Of a DNA stretch of 28,232 nucleotides, positions 16,153 through 25,239 are shown piece by piece. The notes beneath the pieces are model-generated. The model worked only from the letters and a program-made list of their open reading frames with translations, searched no databases and was not told where the DNA came from. The first letter of the stretch is position 1, and each line of letters opens with the position of its first letter. A program made the position numbers and the translations under genes. Origin of the DNA: Prorocentrum cordatum (taxonomy: Eukaryota > Sar > Dinophyceae > Prorocentrales > Prorocentraceae); the NCBI GenBank assembly GCA_963575745.1, contig CAUYUJ010014767.1, positions 60,001 through 88,232 of the forward strand, written 5' to 3'.

Positions 16153-17279
16153 CCCGTCCAGCAGGACCGCCCCCGTCGGGTCAGACACCGGCGACTCCAG
16201 GGGCGTCCTCGGCCTCGGGTGGACCTCGCGCGGTCTGGGCCCAGAGTCAGTCTCCGTGGGGACCAGTGCCCGGAAAGCCACCTCCCAAGCCCGACCCTCG
16301 GGCGATTCCGCCGGCGGAATGGACAGCGAGACTCTATGCCAGAGGTCAGCAGTCTTCCTTTCCTCCGACGGCCGCAGCAGCGACAGGGATCCCAGTCAAG
16401 CCACCTCCGATCTCACTGTCGGGGGTCCCCGTCAAGCCGATGCCGGCGTGCACGCACCCGATCGAGCACGTGAAGTACTACGGGAACAGGTACGGGTCCG
16501 GCTCGAAGTGCAAGCTGTGCGGCAAGTCCCTGGCGTGGGTCAAGAAGGGCGACCTCCCAGGCGACCCGAGTCAGATGGAGCGGGCTCCGTCAGCAGCCGA
16601 AGCTGCGAGGTCGGCAGCAGCGGCAGCGCAGAGAGCTGTGGACCTGTTGCAGCAGGATGGGGGCTTCACCCAGGGCGTGGCGGCCCTCAACACGGTCAAC
16701 AGCCTCTCGGCCATGCTGCAGAGCCTGCAGTGGCAGCTCCACAACATCCCGGAGGGGGTGAGGGCCTTGGAAAACGTTCAGCAGGTGCTGGGCCGCATGA
16801 TAGCCTTTGCGATGGACAGCGCCAATCACCCGACGGAGATGCAGGAAGGAATGCACCGCATCTTTCAGGAGCTTTCGCGACTACGCGCGCTCCTGGAGAC
16901 GTTCGAGAACTTCGGCGAGACGCTGGACGGGATCCAGACGGCGATCGAGGGACTCACGACGACCTTCGCCCAGTTCCAGCAAGGCATGGACCAGATTGTA
17001 GGCATGATAGTCCAGATCGGGACAGCGGTCTCGGCGCTGGCCACGCACGCCAACCAGCAGATGATCAACCCAGAGCTGCTGCAGATCCAGCACGCCCAGA
17101 TGATGGCCATGATGCAGGCCCAGGCGCAGCAGCAGCAGGTCGACAACTCCAGCGACGCGGCTCCGCAGGAGGGCGAGCCCGCGGGGCCGACGACGACCGC
17201 CTCCGAGGAGTTCTACATCGGCGACACGACCACCACTACAACGACGCCAGCCAGTCCGGAGGGCTGGCAGATTGTATGA
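15725..17279 (+). CDS. Accessory ORF: Cys/His motif and long helical region, frameshifted
   Basis: Protein-like sequence runs in one frame from ATG 15725 (RLLAAAAGKGKK, then EEFLRQQAAIRALVEANP) to about 16030, and continues in the next frame to TGA 17277-17279. The first ATG in that second frame is 16113 (MGNAFLEPTAKR), so an independent ORF from there is the alternative. Features: Pro-rich linker; a likely metal-binding CTHP...CKLC motif (16449-16520); then about 230 residues of predicted helix/coiled coil with Gln/Met-rich end (AQMMAMMQAQAQQQQ). Function unknown. It sits between protease and integrase, where standard copia elements have nothing comparable. Its stop overlaps the next ATG as ATGA. 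Confidence 0.55.
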
Positions 17280-20200
17280 GCGAGGAGATAGCCCGCTCGC
17301 GCTTACGTTCTCTGAAGCTGACTCACAGCTTCTCCAGGTGCCCATGTCCAGCACCTGAGGAGAGAAAACAGTCCTCTCTCTCTCCCACTCCCCACTCGTC
17401 CCTCTGCCTCCCCTCCGTTAACGAACCCATGCCCCGTGCTCCCCTCGAGCATAGTTTTGAGGAGTATCACGTCTATTGGCTAGACGGAGATTCGTGCAAC
17501 GATGACCACGAGGCTTCATGGCCAAGGAAGGTCAGAGAGGCCGTCGAGCGGGGGGCGGTTGCGGATGCCGGAGGAAGCAAGACGGACCGGGCGGCAGCCG
17601 GCGGTGGGGAATTCCTGGTCCGCAAGGACAGGGCCCGCACGGCGTTTCTGGAAGTTTTCTCTCCGCCCCGAATTGCTCCCGAGGTGGAAAAGCGGGGGGC
17701 CCCACTCGGATCGTGCCCCAGCAGGGATCTGGTCTTGGGCTGGGATGCGTCGCGCCCTAGTCACGTGCGTGATCTTTGGAATCAAATCGAGAAGGAGGAT
17801 CCTGAAGTCATATGGCTTAGTCCGGAGTGTCGTGTCTTTTCGGCGATTAATCACCTGAACAAAGCCAAGCGAGACCCCAGCGTGTGGCACCAGGAAGTGA
17901 TGAACGGGCTCCGCGATCTAATCCTCTGTATGGAGATCGCTCGTCACCAGATCGATCGGGGTCGATACTTCGCTTTCGAGCATCCGCTCTACGCGACTTC
18001 CTGGAACGCTGAGGTGGTTCGGGTGATCCTCTCAATGGATGGAGTTAGGAAGCTAAGGATCGACATGTGCCAGTTCGGGCTTCAGGTGGATGAGCGAGGG
18101 GTCAACAAGAAACCTACCGGGGTCATCACTAACCATCCTCTCCTGGCCAGGGCTCTGGACGGAAAGTTGTGCACCGGGGGACACAGGCACGCCCTGCTTG
18201 AAGGTCAGGCCAGGACGTCCCGAGCGGCCAGGTACCCCCACCGATTTGTGAAGGCGGTGGCCAACGCGGTGGCCGAGTACTGGAGCGGTACCAAGGGGAG
18301 CGAGCGTCCTCGGTGGGGAGACTTCTGCGAGGAGTCATTCCCGGCGGCGGCTTCGGCGGAAGAAGAGCCCGGGAGGGCCGAGGAGGAAGCCGGCGAAGTT
18401 TCCGAGGACAGTGGCGATGAGCAGGAGACCCGGGGGCCGACCGGGACCCAAGGCCTCAAGGAGGCCGAGATCGATCCTTCCGAAGAAAAGAGGCTGATCT
18501 ATAAACTGCACGTGAACATGGGGCACCCCGAGGTCCGACGTTTCTGCCGCGTCTTGCGAGCCGGCGGGGTCAAGAGGCACCTCGTCAGGTGGGCGCTTAA
18601 GGGGTTTCGGTGTTCTGAGTGTCAGGAGCGGCAGAAGTCCAGCAGCCACCGCAGGGTCGCTCTCCCTCGGACCTTCCGATTCAATCACATTATTGCCGTA
18701 GATCTGTTCTATATCGAGTTTCAGGGTCAGACACACCCAGTGCTCAACATAGTGGACCGCGGATCCAATCTGCAAGTGTGCACCCGCATACCCCACCCTC
18801 GCGCCGCTGACGTCTGGAGGGCGTTTAGCGAGTGTTGGTTGCGGCCATTTGGTGCCCCCCATTTTCTGATGTCCGACGGGGGGTCCGAGTTCGGAGAACG
18901 GTTCGCGCGGGGTCTGGAACAATGGGGGGTCCGGCACCACGTGTGTGACGCGGACTCGCCCTGGCAGAACGGGCGAGTTGAACGCCATGGGGGGTGGGTT
19001 AAGGATCGCGTCAAGGCGGAGGTGGAAGCGGGGGCCTCCGTGGTCAGTTGTATTGAAGACTTAGATGAGCTTCTCTACGAGCTCGTGTCTCACAAAAACA
19101 GATACTGGCACCGGGGAGGGTTCTCCCCCATGCAGCTCGTGTTCGGGGAAAACCCTCGACTTCCTCATGAGCTCCTTTCTGACGACATCGCCATTCCGGG
19201 GTGGCAGGACATGCTGTGCTCGCCTTCCGAGCACGACGGCCCCGGGACCGAGTTTGCTAGGGCCCAGAGGGTGCGAGAGGCAGCGCGAAGATTGGCGATG
19301 GAGGCCACCTCTAGAGACAAGGTGAACCGCGCCTCGCACGCCAGGGCCCCTGCCCCCAAGACCTTCAGCCCCGGACAGTGGGTCTATGTGTGGAGACATC
19401 TTACCCGCACCTCATCCCGAGCCGACGCTCTGGGTCGGAGAAGGGACGGGTGGTGCGGGCCCGGGGTGGTGGTTCTGTGCGAGGGCAGTACAGTGTGGGT
19501 GGCTGTCCGTGCGCGTCTTTGGAAGTGCTCCGTGGAACAGGTGAGATTGGCGAGCGTCGATGAGGAGCTGGGGGTTCAGCTCTCTCAGAGCCCCCAGTGG
19601 CGAGAGCTGTTGCGGCAATCTCAAACTCGGCGAGGCGCTGCGGTTGACGTTCAACGGGAGGGTCCACCACCCGACGAGGCGTGGGATGACTCGGTCCGGA
19701 TCCAGGAAGATTCCGCGCCCAGGGTGCCCGGGGTGGGACCAACTCCCGCTGAAGAGCAGGACGACCCCGGGCCAGGGCCATCCGTGGTGGGCCCGAGTCC
19801 CGGCCCCAGGAACCCCAGGCCAGGTTGGAGATCCCGAGCTCCCTCGGAGGCCGGCTCCGTCTCAGTTCAGCCCGGGAGCGAGCGGACACGTTTGCCATCC
19901 GTGCCAGAGGAGGCTCAAAGCACACCTCCCCAGGCATCACCCGAGATGTCCAGGGAAGTGTCCGGTGAGCCCGAGGAACACCCGAGCGGGGTGAGGGAAG
20001 CTTCTCCGCTCGCCTCTCCCGCTCCTCCTCCTCCCTCTCCCGCTCCCTCCTCCGCTCGCACTTGTCTTTCCCAACCGAACGACGTCCCTCATTGCATCCG
20101 GTCGCGCACGGCCGAGGCGAGGGCGTCAAGCTCACCCCCCGAGGTCAAGCGTGCTCGCACCGAGGAGCCCCCGACTCCCGCCTCGAGGCCAGCGGTCATC

Positions 20201-21049
20201 TTGGGCCACGAGCCCCAGGTGCCCGTCGCCGACCGGGTGCGGGAGATCGAGGGCAGGCGGGAGCGGAGCCGCTCGCCGTCAGCCCCGACGGGCTGGGAGG
20301 AAGAGGACGGAGGAAGGACCGAGGATTTATTCCTCTTCCCCGGTGGTGGTGTCGGTGGTGGTCTCCTGGCCCGGCCAGTTCAGGAGTGCGAGTCAGGCCT
20401 CGGAGACAAGGGTGAGGGCACGTTTGTGGCCAGCAGGGGGGGAGAGGTCACTTTGAAGAATTTGAACCCCTCCGAACGTGCCAAGTTCGCCATTTCTGAT
20501 AAGAAGGAGTGGGGCGCGATGATGGCGACCGGAGCCGTCGAAATCATCTCGCCCAAGAAGGCGGATGCGGTGCGCAAGGCGCAGCCCGAGCGCATCATCT
20601 CGAGTCGGATGGTTCGTCGATGGAAACCAGTAGAAGGGACATTCGCTAACCCGGGCGCCAAATCACGCTGGTGCGTGCATGGACATAGAGATCCGGATTC
20701 AGGTTCTCTCCAGGTCTACTCCCCCACCCCTCAGACCAGCAGCATCATGATGTTTATTCAGATCATCATGAATCTCTCCCTCCTGGCCGACATCGCAGAC
20801 GTTAAAAACGCGTTCTGCCAGTCAGATCCAATGTCACGTCCTCAGGGCGATATATATGTCGAGCCCTGCGACGGTATAGACATACCCAGGGGCAGCCTCA
20901 TACTCTTGAAGGTGAACGTCTATGGATTAGACGACGCTCCTGTTGCCTGGAGGAAAACAGTCGTTAACTTTCTTGAGAAACATGGTTTACTCGATGTTTA
21001 TTGGGGCCTTGTTGGTGGATCCGGTACGGCCCAAAGGGGGAGGTGTTGA
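17276..21049 (+). CDS. pol: Pol part 1: methyltransferase-like domain, integrase, N-terminal reverse transcriptase
   Basis: The frame is open well upstream but becomes coding-like from ATG 17276. A domain at about 17645-18270 has FLEVFSPP, WLSPECRVFS (17813-17842), FAFEHP (17969-17986) and KPTG, resembling a decayed cytosine-methyltransferase fold. Integrase follows: zinc site His 18509, His 18524, Cys 18611, Cys 18620; catalytic Asp 18701 (AVDLFYIE), Asp 18875 (MSDGGSEF) and Glu 18980 (NGRVERHG), with 34 residues between the last two. A long Pro/Ser/Glu linker leads to reverse transcriptase starting near 20460, with palm Asp at 20798 (ADVKNAF) and VYGLDDAP. The frame ends at TGA 21047-21049 without the second catalytic motif. 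Confidence 0.85.
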   Translation: MSEEIARSRLRSLKLTHSFSRCPCPAPEERKQSSLSPTPHSSLCLPSVNEPMPRAPLEHSFEEYHVYWLDGDSCNDDHEASWPRKVREAVERGAVADAGGSKTDRAAAGGGEFLVRKDRARTAFLEVFSPPRIAPEVEKRGAPLGSCPSRDLVLGWDASRPSHVRDLWNQIEKEDPEVIWLSPECRVFSAINHLNKAKRDPSVWHQEVMNGLRDLILCMEIARHQIDRGRYFAFEHPLYATSWNAEVVRVILSMDGVRKLRIDMCQFGLQVDERGVNKKPTGVITNHPLLARALDGKLCTGGHRHALLEGQARTSRAARYPHRFVKAVANAVAEYWSGTKGSERPRWGDFCEESFPAAASAEEEPGRAEEEAGEVSEDSGDEQETRGPTGTQGLKEAEIDPSEEKRLIYKLHVNMGHPEVRRFCRVLRAGGVKRHLVRWALKGFRCSECQERQKSSSHRRVALPRTFRFNHIIAVDLFYIEFQGQTHPVLNIVDRGSNLQVCTRIPHPRAADVWRAFSECWLRPFGAPHFLMSDGGSEFGERFARGLEQWGVRHHVCDADSPWQNGRVERHGGWVKDRVKAEVEAGASVVSCIEDLDELLYELVSHKNRYWHRGGFSPMQLVFGENPRLPHELLSDDIAIPGWQDMLCSPSEHDGPGTEFARAQRVREAARRLAMEATSRDKVNRASHARAPAPKTFSPGQWVYVWRHLTRTSSRADALGRRRDGWCGPGVVVLCEGSTVWVAVRARLWKCSVEQVRLASVDEELGVQLSQSPQWRELLRQSQTRRGAAVDVQREGPPPDEAWDDSVRIQEDSAPRVPGVGPTPAEEQDDPGPGPSVVGPSPGPRNPRPGWRSRAPSEAGSVSVQPGSERTRLPSVPEEAQSTPPQASPEMSREVSGEPEEHPSGVREASPLASPAPPPPSPAPSSARTCLSQPNDVPHCIRSRTAEARASSSPPEVKRARTEEPPTPASRPAVILGHEPQVPVADRVREIEGRRERSRSPSAPTGWEEEDGGRTEDLFLFPGGGVGGGLLARPVQECESGLGDKGEGTFVASRGGEVTLKNLNPSERAKFAISDKKEWGAMMATGAVEIISPKKADAVRKAQPERIISSRMVRRWKPVEGTFANPGAKSRWCVHGHRDPDSGSLQVYSPTPQTSSIMMFIQIIMNLSLLADIADVKNAFCQSDPMSRPQGDIYVEPCDGIDIPRGSLILLKVNVYGLDDAPVAWRKTVVNFLEKHGLLDVYWGLVGGSGTAQRGRC

Positions 21050-22437
21050 ACATGATGTTGCTAGAGGTCGATGACTTCTTTATCGGGAGTTCGTCGGAGG
21101 AGTCACGTTCGTGGCTTAGAGGTTTGCTCGAATCCAGATTCAAGTTTGGAAAATATCGTGACCTGCAGGCAGGACCTGTTGAGTATGCAGGGCGCCGGAT
21201 TTCTCTGAATGCTCGGCGTGCTGTCATCGATCAAGAAAAATATATCTTGGAGGAAATTCGACCACTTCCTCTTGCCCGAGGCCGCCTTACAAAGAAGGAC
21301 TCGCCCCTGGACTCTTCCGAGTTCAAGGCTTTACGCTCACTTGTATACAAATTCAACTGGGTGGGTAGGGAGAGCCGCCCTGAGGCGGCAGGGGTCGCCA
21401 GTATACTGGCGAGTCGCCTTAAGGCTCCGACTACCGGCGACGTGTCCCTGGCAAATGAGCTCGTCAAGCACTTGAGGACTACGGCCTCGAGGGGCATCAC
21501 TGTCTGGAAACTGGATCCTGAAAACATGTCATTTATGTCTTTCTCCGACGCCGGCGGTGTAGGTGCAGCCGAGAGCATGACAGATGACAAGGGCCTTCCA
21601 GAAGACCCTACCCAGGGAGCGTGGATGGTCCTGGCAGCGGACAAGAGCGTGCTGGCGAACCGATCGGTCAAGGCATCCATCTTAGGATGGAGAAGCTCCA
21701 AGTTGCGCAGAAAGGTTCCGTCGACCTTGGCCGGTGAAACCCAGGCTCTTTCCTCCGCAGTAGCAGAAGTAGAGTATCTACAAGTCATGTACCGAGACGT
21801 GATGTTTAGAGACGTGGACGTCCAGGACTACCACCGGGGCTCTGGGCCATTTACGGCAGTGCTCCGGCGTGACTGTCGGTTGGGCGCCCGGGAAGAGCAG
21901 GTACATGTAGTAGATGCTAAATCTATTTACGACACGATGCTCCAGGAGGGGAACGCAGGGGCCCGGGACCGAAGAACGGCAATCGACCTGGCCATTATCA
22001 GCGAGGCCCTTGAGAGGGCCCAGGGTCGGGTACGATGGGTCCCTCACGGGAGGATGCCGGTCGACGCGTTGACCAAGGACGACGTGTCGAAATGCAACGC
22101 CGCACTCTTCGACCTAATGGTCAGCGGTCGTCTGGTTCTAGTCGATGAGCCCGGGGAGTTGGAGCGTCGACGAGAACAGCCCGAGCTTAAAAGTAGGACC
22201 CAGGCAGCGTCCAGGAAGGAGTTGGACATGATCACCTGGGAAGACCTCCGCAGTCAGACTCCAGGTCCTGGTGGTGGTGGTGACGGTGGTCCTCCTCCTC
22301 CTCCTCCCTTTCTCTCTCTATTCCAATCGTCTGTCTGTCTTCCAGTAGAATCACTTTTCCTTATTTCCCACAGGGGGGTCAGGCAGATCCTGACCAGACA
22401 GCTGCAGGCCACAGGGGCCGACAGCTGGGGGTGCTAA
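21001..22437 (+). CDS. pol: Pol part 2: C-terminal reverse transcriptase and RNase H
   Basis: Continues pol in the -1 frame; the switch lies between about 20985 and 21005, near TTTATTGGGG. It carries the RT active-site pair as LEVDDFFIGSS (Asp codons 21070-21075), equivalent to the YVDD box, then the copia RNase H: Asp 21547 (FSDAG), Glu 21736 (AGETQAL), Asp 21913 (VVDAKSIYD), and an Asp at 21985 (TAIDLAI). Ends at TAA 22435-22437, 22 nt before the 3' LTR. The start at 21001 is only the open-frame limit, not a true initiator. The tail after RNase H (Pro/Gly run from a GGT/CCT microsatellite) is probably unstructured. Confidence 0.85.
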   Translation: MGPCWWIRYGPKGEVLNMMLLEVDDFFIGSSSEESRSWLRGLLESRFKFGKYRDLQAGPVEYAGRRISLNARRAVIDQEKYILEEIRPLPLARGRLTKKDSPLDSSEFKALRSLVYKFNWVGRESRPEAAGVASILASRLKAPTTGDVSLANELVKHLRTTASRGITVWKLDPENMSFMSFSDAGGVGAAESMTDDKGLPEDPTQGAWMVLAADKSVLANRSVKASILGWRSSKLRRKVPSTLAGETQALSSAVAEVEYLQVMYRDVMFRDVDVQDYHRGSGPFTAVLRRDCRLGAREEQVHVVDAKSIYDTMLQEGNAGARDRRTAIDLAIISEALERAQGRVRWVPHGRMPVDALTKDDVSKCNAALFDLMVSGRLVLVDEPGELERRREQPELKSRTQAASRKELDMITWEDLRSQTPGPGGGGDGGPPPPPPFLSLFQSSVCLPVESLFLISHRGVRQILTRQLQATGADSWGC

Positions 22438-22459
22438 ACCTGCTAGAAAGTCTGACCAG

Positions 22460-22589
22460 TGTAACTGATCAGTAATTTTCTCTATCCGTTGCGTTCAGGT
22501 TTAGCGTTTAGTGTTGTACGCATGTTTGCACCCGTGGACGGTACTTTGGCTCAAGGGAAAAGTGTCCAGTGTGCTCTGCTGCTGCCACA
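22460..22589 (+). repeat. 3' LTR, 130 bp
   Basis: Same sequence as 12878-13007. No classical purine-only tract touches its start; the nearest purine-rich block is CAGGGGGG at 22371-22378. The DinoSL-like stretch is at 22532-22555. Confidence 0.93.
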
Positions 22590-22593
22590 TGCT

Positions 22594-22729
22594 GCTGCTG
22601 CTGCTCCTCCCTCCCTCCCCCTCCCTGCCTCCCTCCCTGCCTCCCTCCCTCCCTTCCTCCTCCTCGTCCTCCTCGTCGTCGTCGTCCTCCTCCTCCTCCC
22701 CTACAGCTGCTGCTGCTGCTGCTGTTCTT

Positions 22730-22762
<33 letters not shown>

Positions 22763-22980
22763 CTTCTTATTTTTCGTTTTCTTCTTCTTCTTCTCCTCCT
22801 TCTTCTTCTTCTTCTTCTTCTTCTTTTTCTTGTTCTTCTTCTTCTTCTTCTTCTTCTTCCTCCCCCTCCTCCTCTCCTCCTCCTCCTCCTCCTCCTCCTC
22901 CTCCTCCTCCTCCTCCCCCTCCTCCTCCTCCTCCTCCTCCTCCTCCTCCTCCTCCTCCTCCTCCTCCTCCTCTCCTGCTG
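22594..22980. repeat. Long pyrimidine trinucleotide array: (CTG)n, CCT/CCTC, (TTC)n, (TCC)n
   Basis: Successive blocks of CTG, CCTCCCT, GTC, TTC and TCC repeats, nearly pure pyrimidine on the plus strand. All six frames are homopolymeric and not genes. 22981-23744 beyond it is unassigned; it has ordinary complexity in parts, with open frames to about 23599 that I do not recognise. Confidence 0.95.
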
Positions 22981-23744
22981 CTGCCTTTGTTCCGCGCTCC
23001 ATCCTTGGTCCTGCTGCTGCTCCTCCTCCTCTGGTTCAGGCGGCCGCGTGAGGTCCAGGGGCTCCAGTGCGCTGGAGGCGAGCCCGGAAGGCCCGCCGCA
23101 CTAGGAGGCTGACTGGGGAGAACGAAGGATGAGGCGCAAGGAGGTGGGAGAGAAGACCGATGCTGCCACCCTTCGTTTGTTTTCGCCCTTTCGGGCCTCC
23201 TGGGAGGCCTTCGTCGCCACGAGCGGATTCTCCTTGAAATGCTGGTCGGAACGCAACCTGGGAGAGAAGTCCAGGGGGTAGCGGTATTGGTATGTTTTAG
23301 TTTCCCCAGAAGCGGACGAAGGAACCGGTGGGAGGATGCGGAGGCGGAGGTGGATGCGGCAGCGGCGGCGGCGGCGGAAACGGAGAAGGAGGATGAACAG
23401 GAGGATGAGGAGGACCAGTGGAAACCCAAGAGTCATCAACGATGTTGGAATGAACCCTCCCTCCGAGCTCCCTCTTCATAGGCTCCTACAACGGCTCATT
23501 TCCATTGGGGGAACTGCCTCGCTGGAAGACAACAGTTTGGAGATCCTGAAGCGTGCCAAAACATTGTTCTCGGGATTTCAACGCCACGTATCAACCTGAC
23601 TGCTGCGTCTTGACGATCAACACTCGTGCCAGAACGCCGTTTGTTGGACTTCAACGCAGCGAATCAACATAACTGTTGCGCCCGCATAATCCTGAATCCT
23701 TCCAACACACGATTTTTGGTACGTTGATCATGGGAACCCGTGGA

Positions 23745-24135
23745 ATTTGCGAATGTGCGCGGCGCTGAGGCGAGAGCTTTGAAAAGGAACCGCCCTCAAG
23801 CCGTGAAGCTCTTGCAATTTTTTAAAACGAATGTGCGCGGCGCAAAGGCGAGAGTCACATTTTGAAAACCACCCGCCCTCAATCCGTGAAGCTCTTGCAA
23901 TTTTTTAAAACGAATATGCGCGGCGCAAAGGCGAGAGTCACATTTTGAAAACCACCCGCCCTCAATCCGTGAAGCTCTTGCGAATTTTTAGAACAAATGT
24001 GCGCGGCGCGAAGGGCGAGAGCCACAATTTGAAAAGGAACCGCCCTCAATCCGTGAAATTCTTGCAAATCTTGAAACGAATGTGCGCGGCGCGAAGGCGA
24101 GAGCCACATTTTGAAAACCTCCCGCCCTCCATCTG
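23745..24135. repeat. Tandem repeat, ~82-bp unit, about 5 copies
   Basis: GTGCGCGGCG recurs near 23753, 23833, 23917, 24000 and 24082. Each unit continues GGCGAGAG, TTTGAAAA, CCGCCCTCAATCCGTGAAG, CTCTTGCAA. Each unit has ATGTG and CACAT facing one another around the GC-rich part. Confidence 0.9.
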
Positions 24136-24264
24136 TGAAGCTGTTGTCTCTTTTAAGCTTCAGAGTCGTAAACGGTGAAGGATGTCTCAGGCGAAACGCC
24201 CGGCCCGCCCTACAAACTTGCCTCGGGGTGCGACAGGGAGGAGTTATCTATAAGGAGAAGGAAT

Positions 24265-24366
24265 GGAGGTGGAGGAGGAGGAGGAGCAGGAGGGAGGAGG
24301 AGCAGGAGGAGGAAAAGGAGGAGAAGGAGGAGGAAAAGGAGGATGATGATGAGGAGGAGGAGGATC
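24265..24366. repeat. (GGA)n-rich purine tract
   Basis: GGAGGAGGAG with AGGAAAAGG and GATGATGAT interruptions. 24136-24264 contains no recognised feature. Confidence 0.9.
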
Positions 24367-24399
24367 GAGGAGCTTGGGGACCGCATCCGAAACGCTGAC

Positions 24400-24560
24400 T
24401 CAGCCCATGCATGGGTATTTTGTCCCATGTACCATGGCATCTACTGAACCGTTGAACAATAAATCAAACTGTCTCCCAAAACCGTTTGACACATAACAGG
24501 CAGTCACCTCAAACCAGGCGGACACCACTCTTGGGATGCATCCACTGCAGGGCTCTGGCG
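24400..24560 (-). other. Possible minus-strand coding fragment, unrecognised
   Basis: The end of a long minus-strand frame here has ordinary amino-acid composition (VVSAWFEVTACYVSNGFGRQ) and stops at 24400-24402, unlike the homopolymer it follows. It could be a terminal exon of an unseen gene. No splice site or family can be assigned. Confidence 0.2.
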
Positions 24561-24605
24561 ACGTCCGCCTTCTGCCACTTCCTTGTGGTGGCTTCTGGGA
24601 AAGGC

Positions 24606-24657
24606 AGGAGGAGGAGGAGGAGGAGGAGGAGGAGGAGGAGGAGGAGGAGGAGGAGGC
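24606..24657. repeat. (GGA)n microsatellite
   Basis: Uninterrupted GGA run. 24658-24835 is unassigned. Confidence 0.95.
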
Positions 24658-24835
24658 GGATCGAGAATGTTGGACGGCTTTTTTGGAGGGGTGAGCGGAG
24701 CGGGTGGGGCCGCCGACTGTGTCCGAAGGCCCCCAGAGATTTCTGGAGGCTTCTTGGAGCTTCCCGAGCCCTCTGGGGATCTTCGCACATACCTCCACCG
24801 GGCGCTGGGAACGTTCAGAGGAGGAGGAGAAGGGA

Positions 24836-24840
24836 GTAGC

Positions 24841-24893
<53 letters not shown>

Positions 24894-24914
24894 CAGTAGT
24901 ATTATTATTATTAT

Positions 24915-24947
<33 letters not shown>

Positions 24948-24988
24948 TGGTAGTGGTAGTAGTAGTCGTAGCAGTAGTAGTAGTAGTA

Positions 24989-25023
<35 letters not shown>

Positions 25024-25032
25024 AGTAGTAGC

Positions 25033-25074
<42 letters not shown>

Positions 25075-25128
25075 CGTAGTCGTAGTCGTAGTAGTAGTCG
25101 TAGTAGTCGTAGTAGTAGCAATCGTATT
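24836..25128. repeat. (TAG)n array with ATT, TCG and TGG blocks
   Basis: Mostly TAG units with an ATTATT block (24900-24915), GGTAGT (24942-24960) and TCG/CGT (24990-25022) blocks. The long poly-Thr, poly-Leu or poly-Ser frames are artefacts. Confidence 0.95.
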
Positions 25129-25239
25129 ATATACATATATCGGCGCACCGGGTCCGGGGGCCCGGGGCCGGGACCTCGACCGCAAATGTGCACCCCGGGG
25201 GGCCCGGAGGCTCGTCGGGGCTTGCCGGAGGCCTCCCCA

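Larger units (their letters stand above)
12878..22589 (+). mobile_element. Full-length Ty1/copia-type LTR retrotransposon
   Basis: 9.7-kb element with identical 130-bp LTRs starting TGT and ending ACA, a tRNA-type primer-binding site, and the domain order Gag, CCHC, protease, accessory ORF, methyltransferase-like domain, integrase, reverse transcriptase, RNase H. Integrase before RT defines the copia superfamily. TGCT abuts both ends (12874-12877 and 22590-22593), a possible 4-bp target duplication, though the site is a low-complexity CTG/TCC tract. Identical LTRs argue for recent insertion. The reading frame changes several times along the element. Confidence 0.93.

Noticed and set aside
15680-17275. 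N-terminal extension of pol in its own frame
   Set aside because: Frame is open only because of high GC; from about 16030 to 17275 the protein-like sequence is in another frame.
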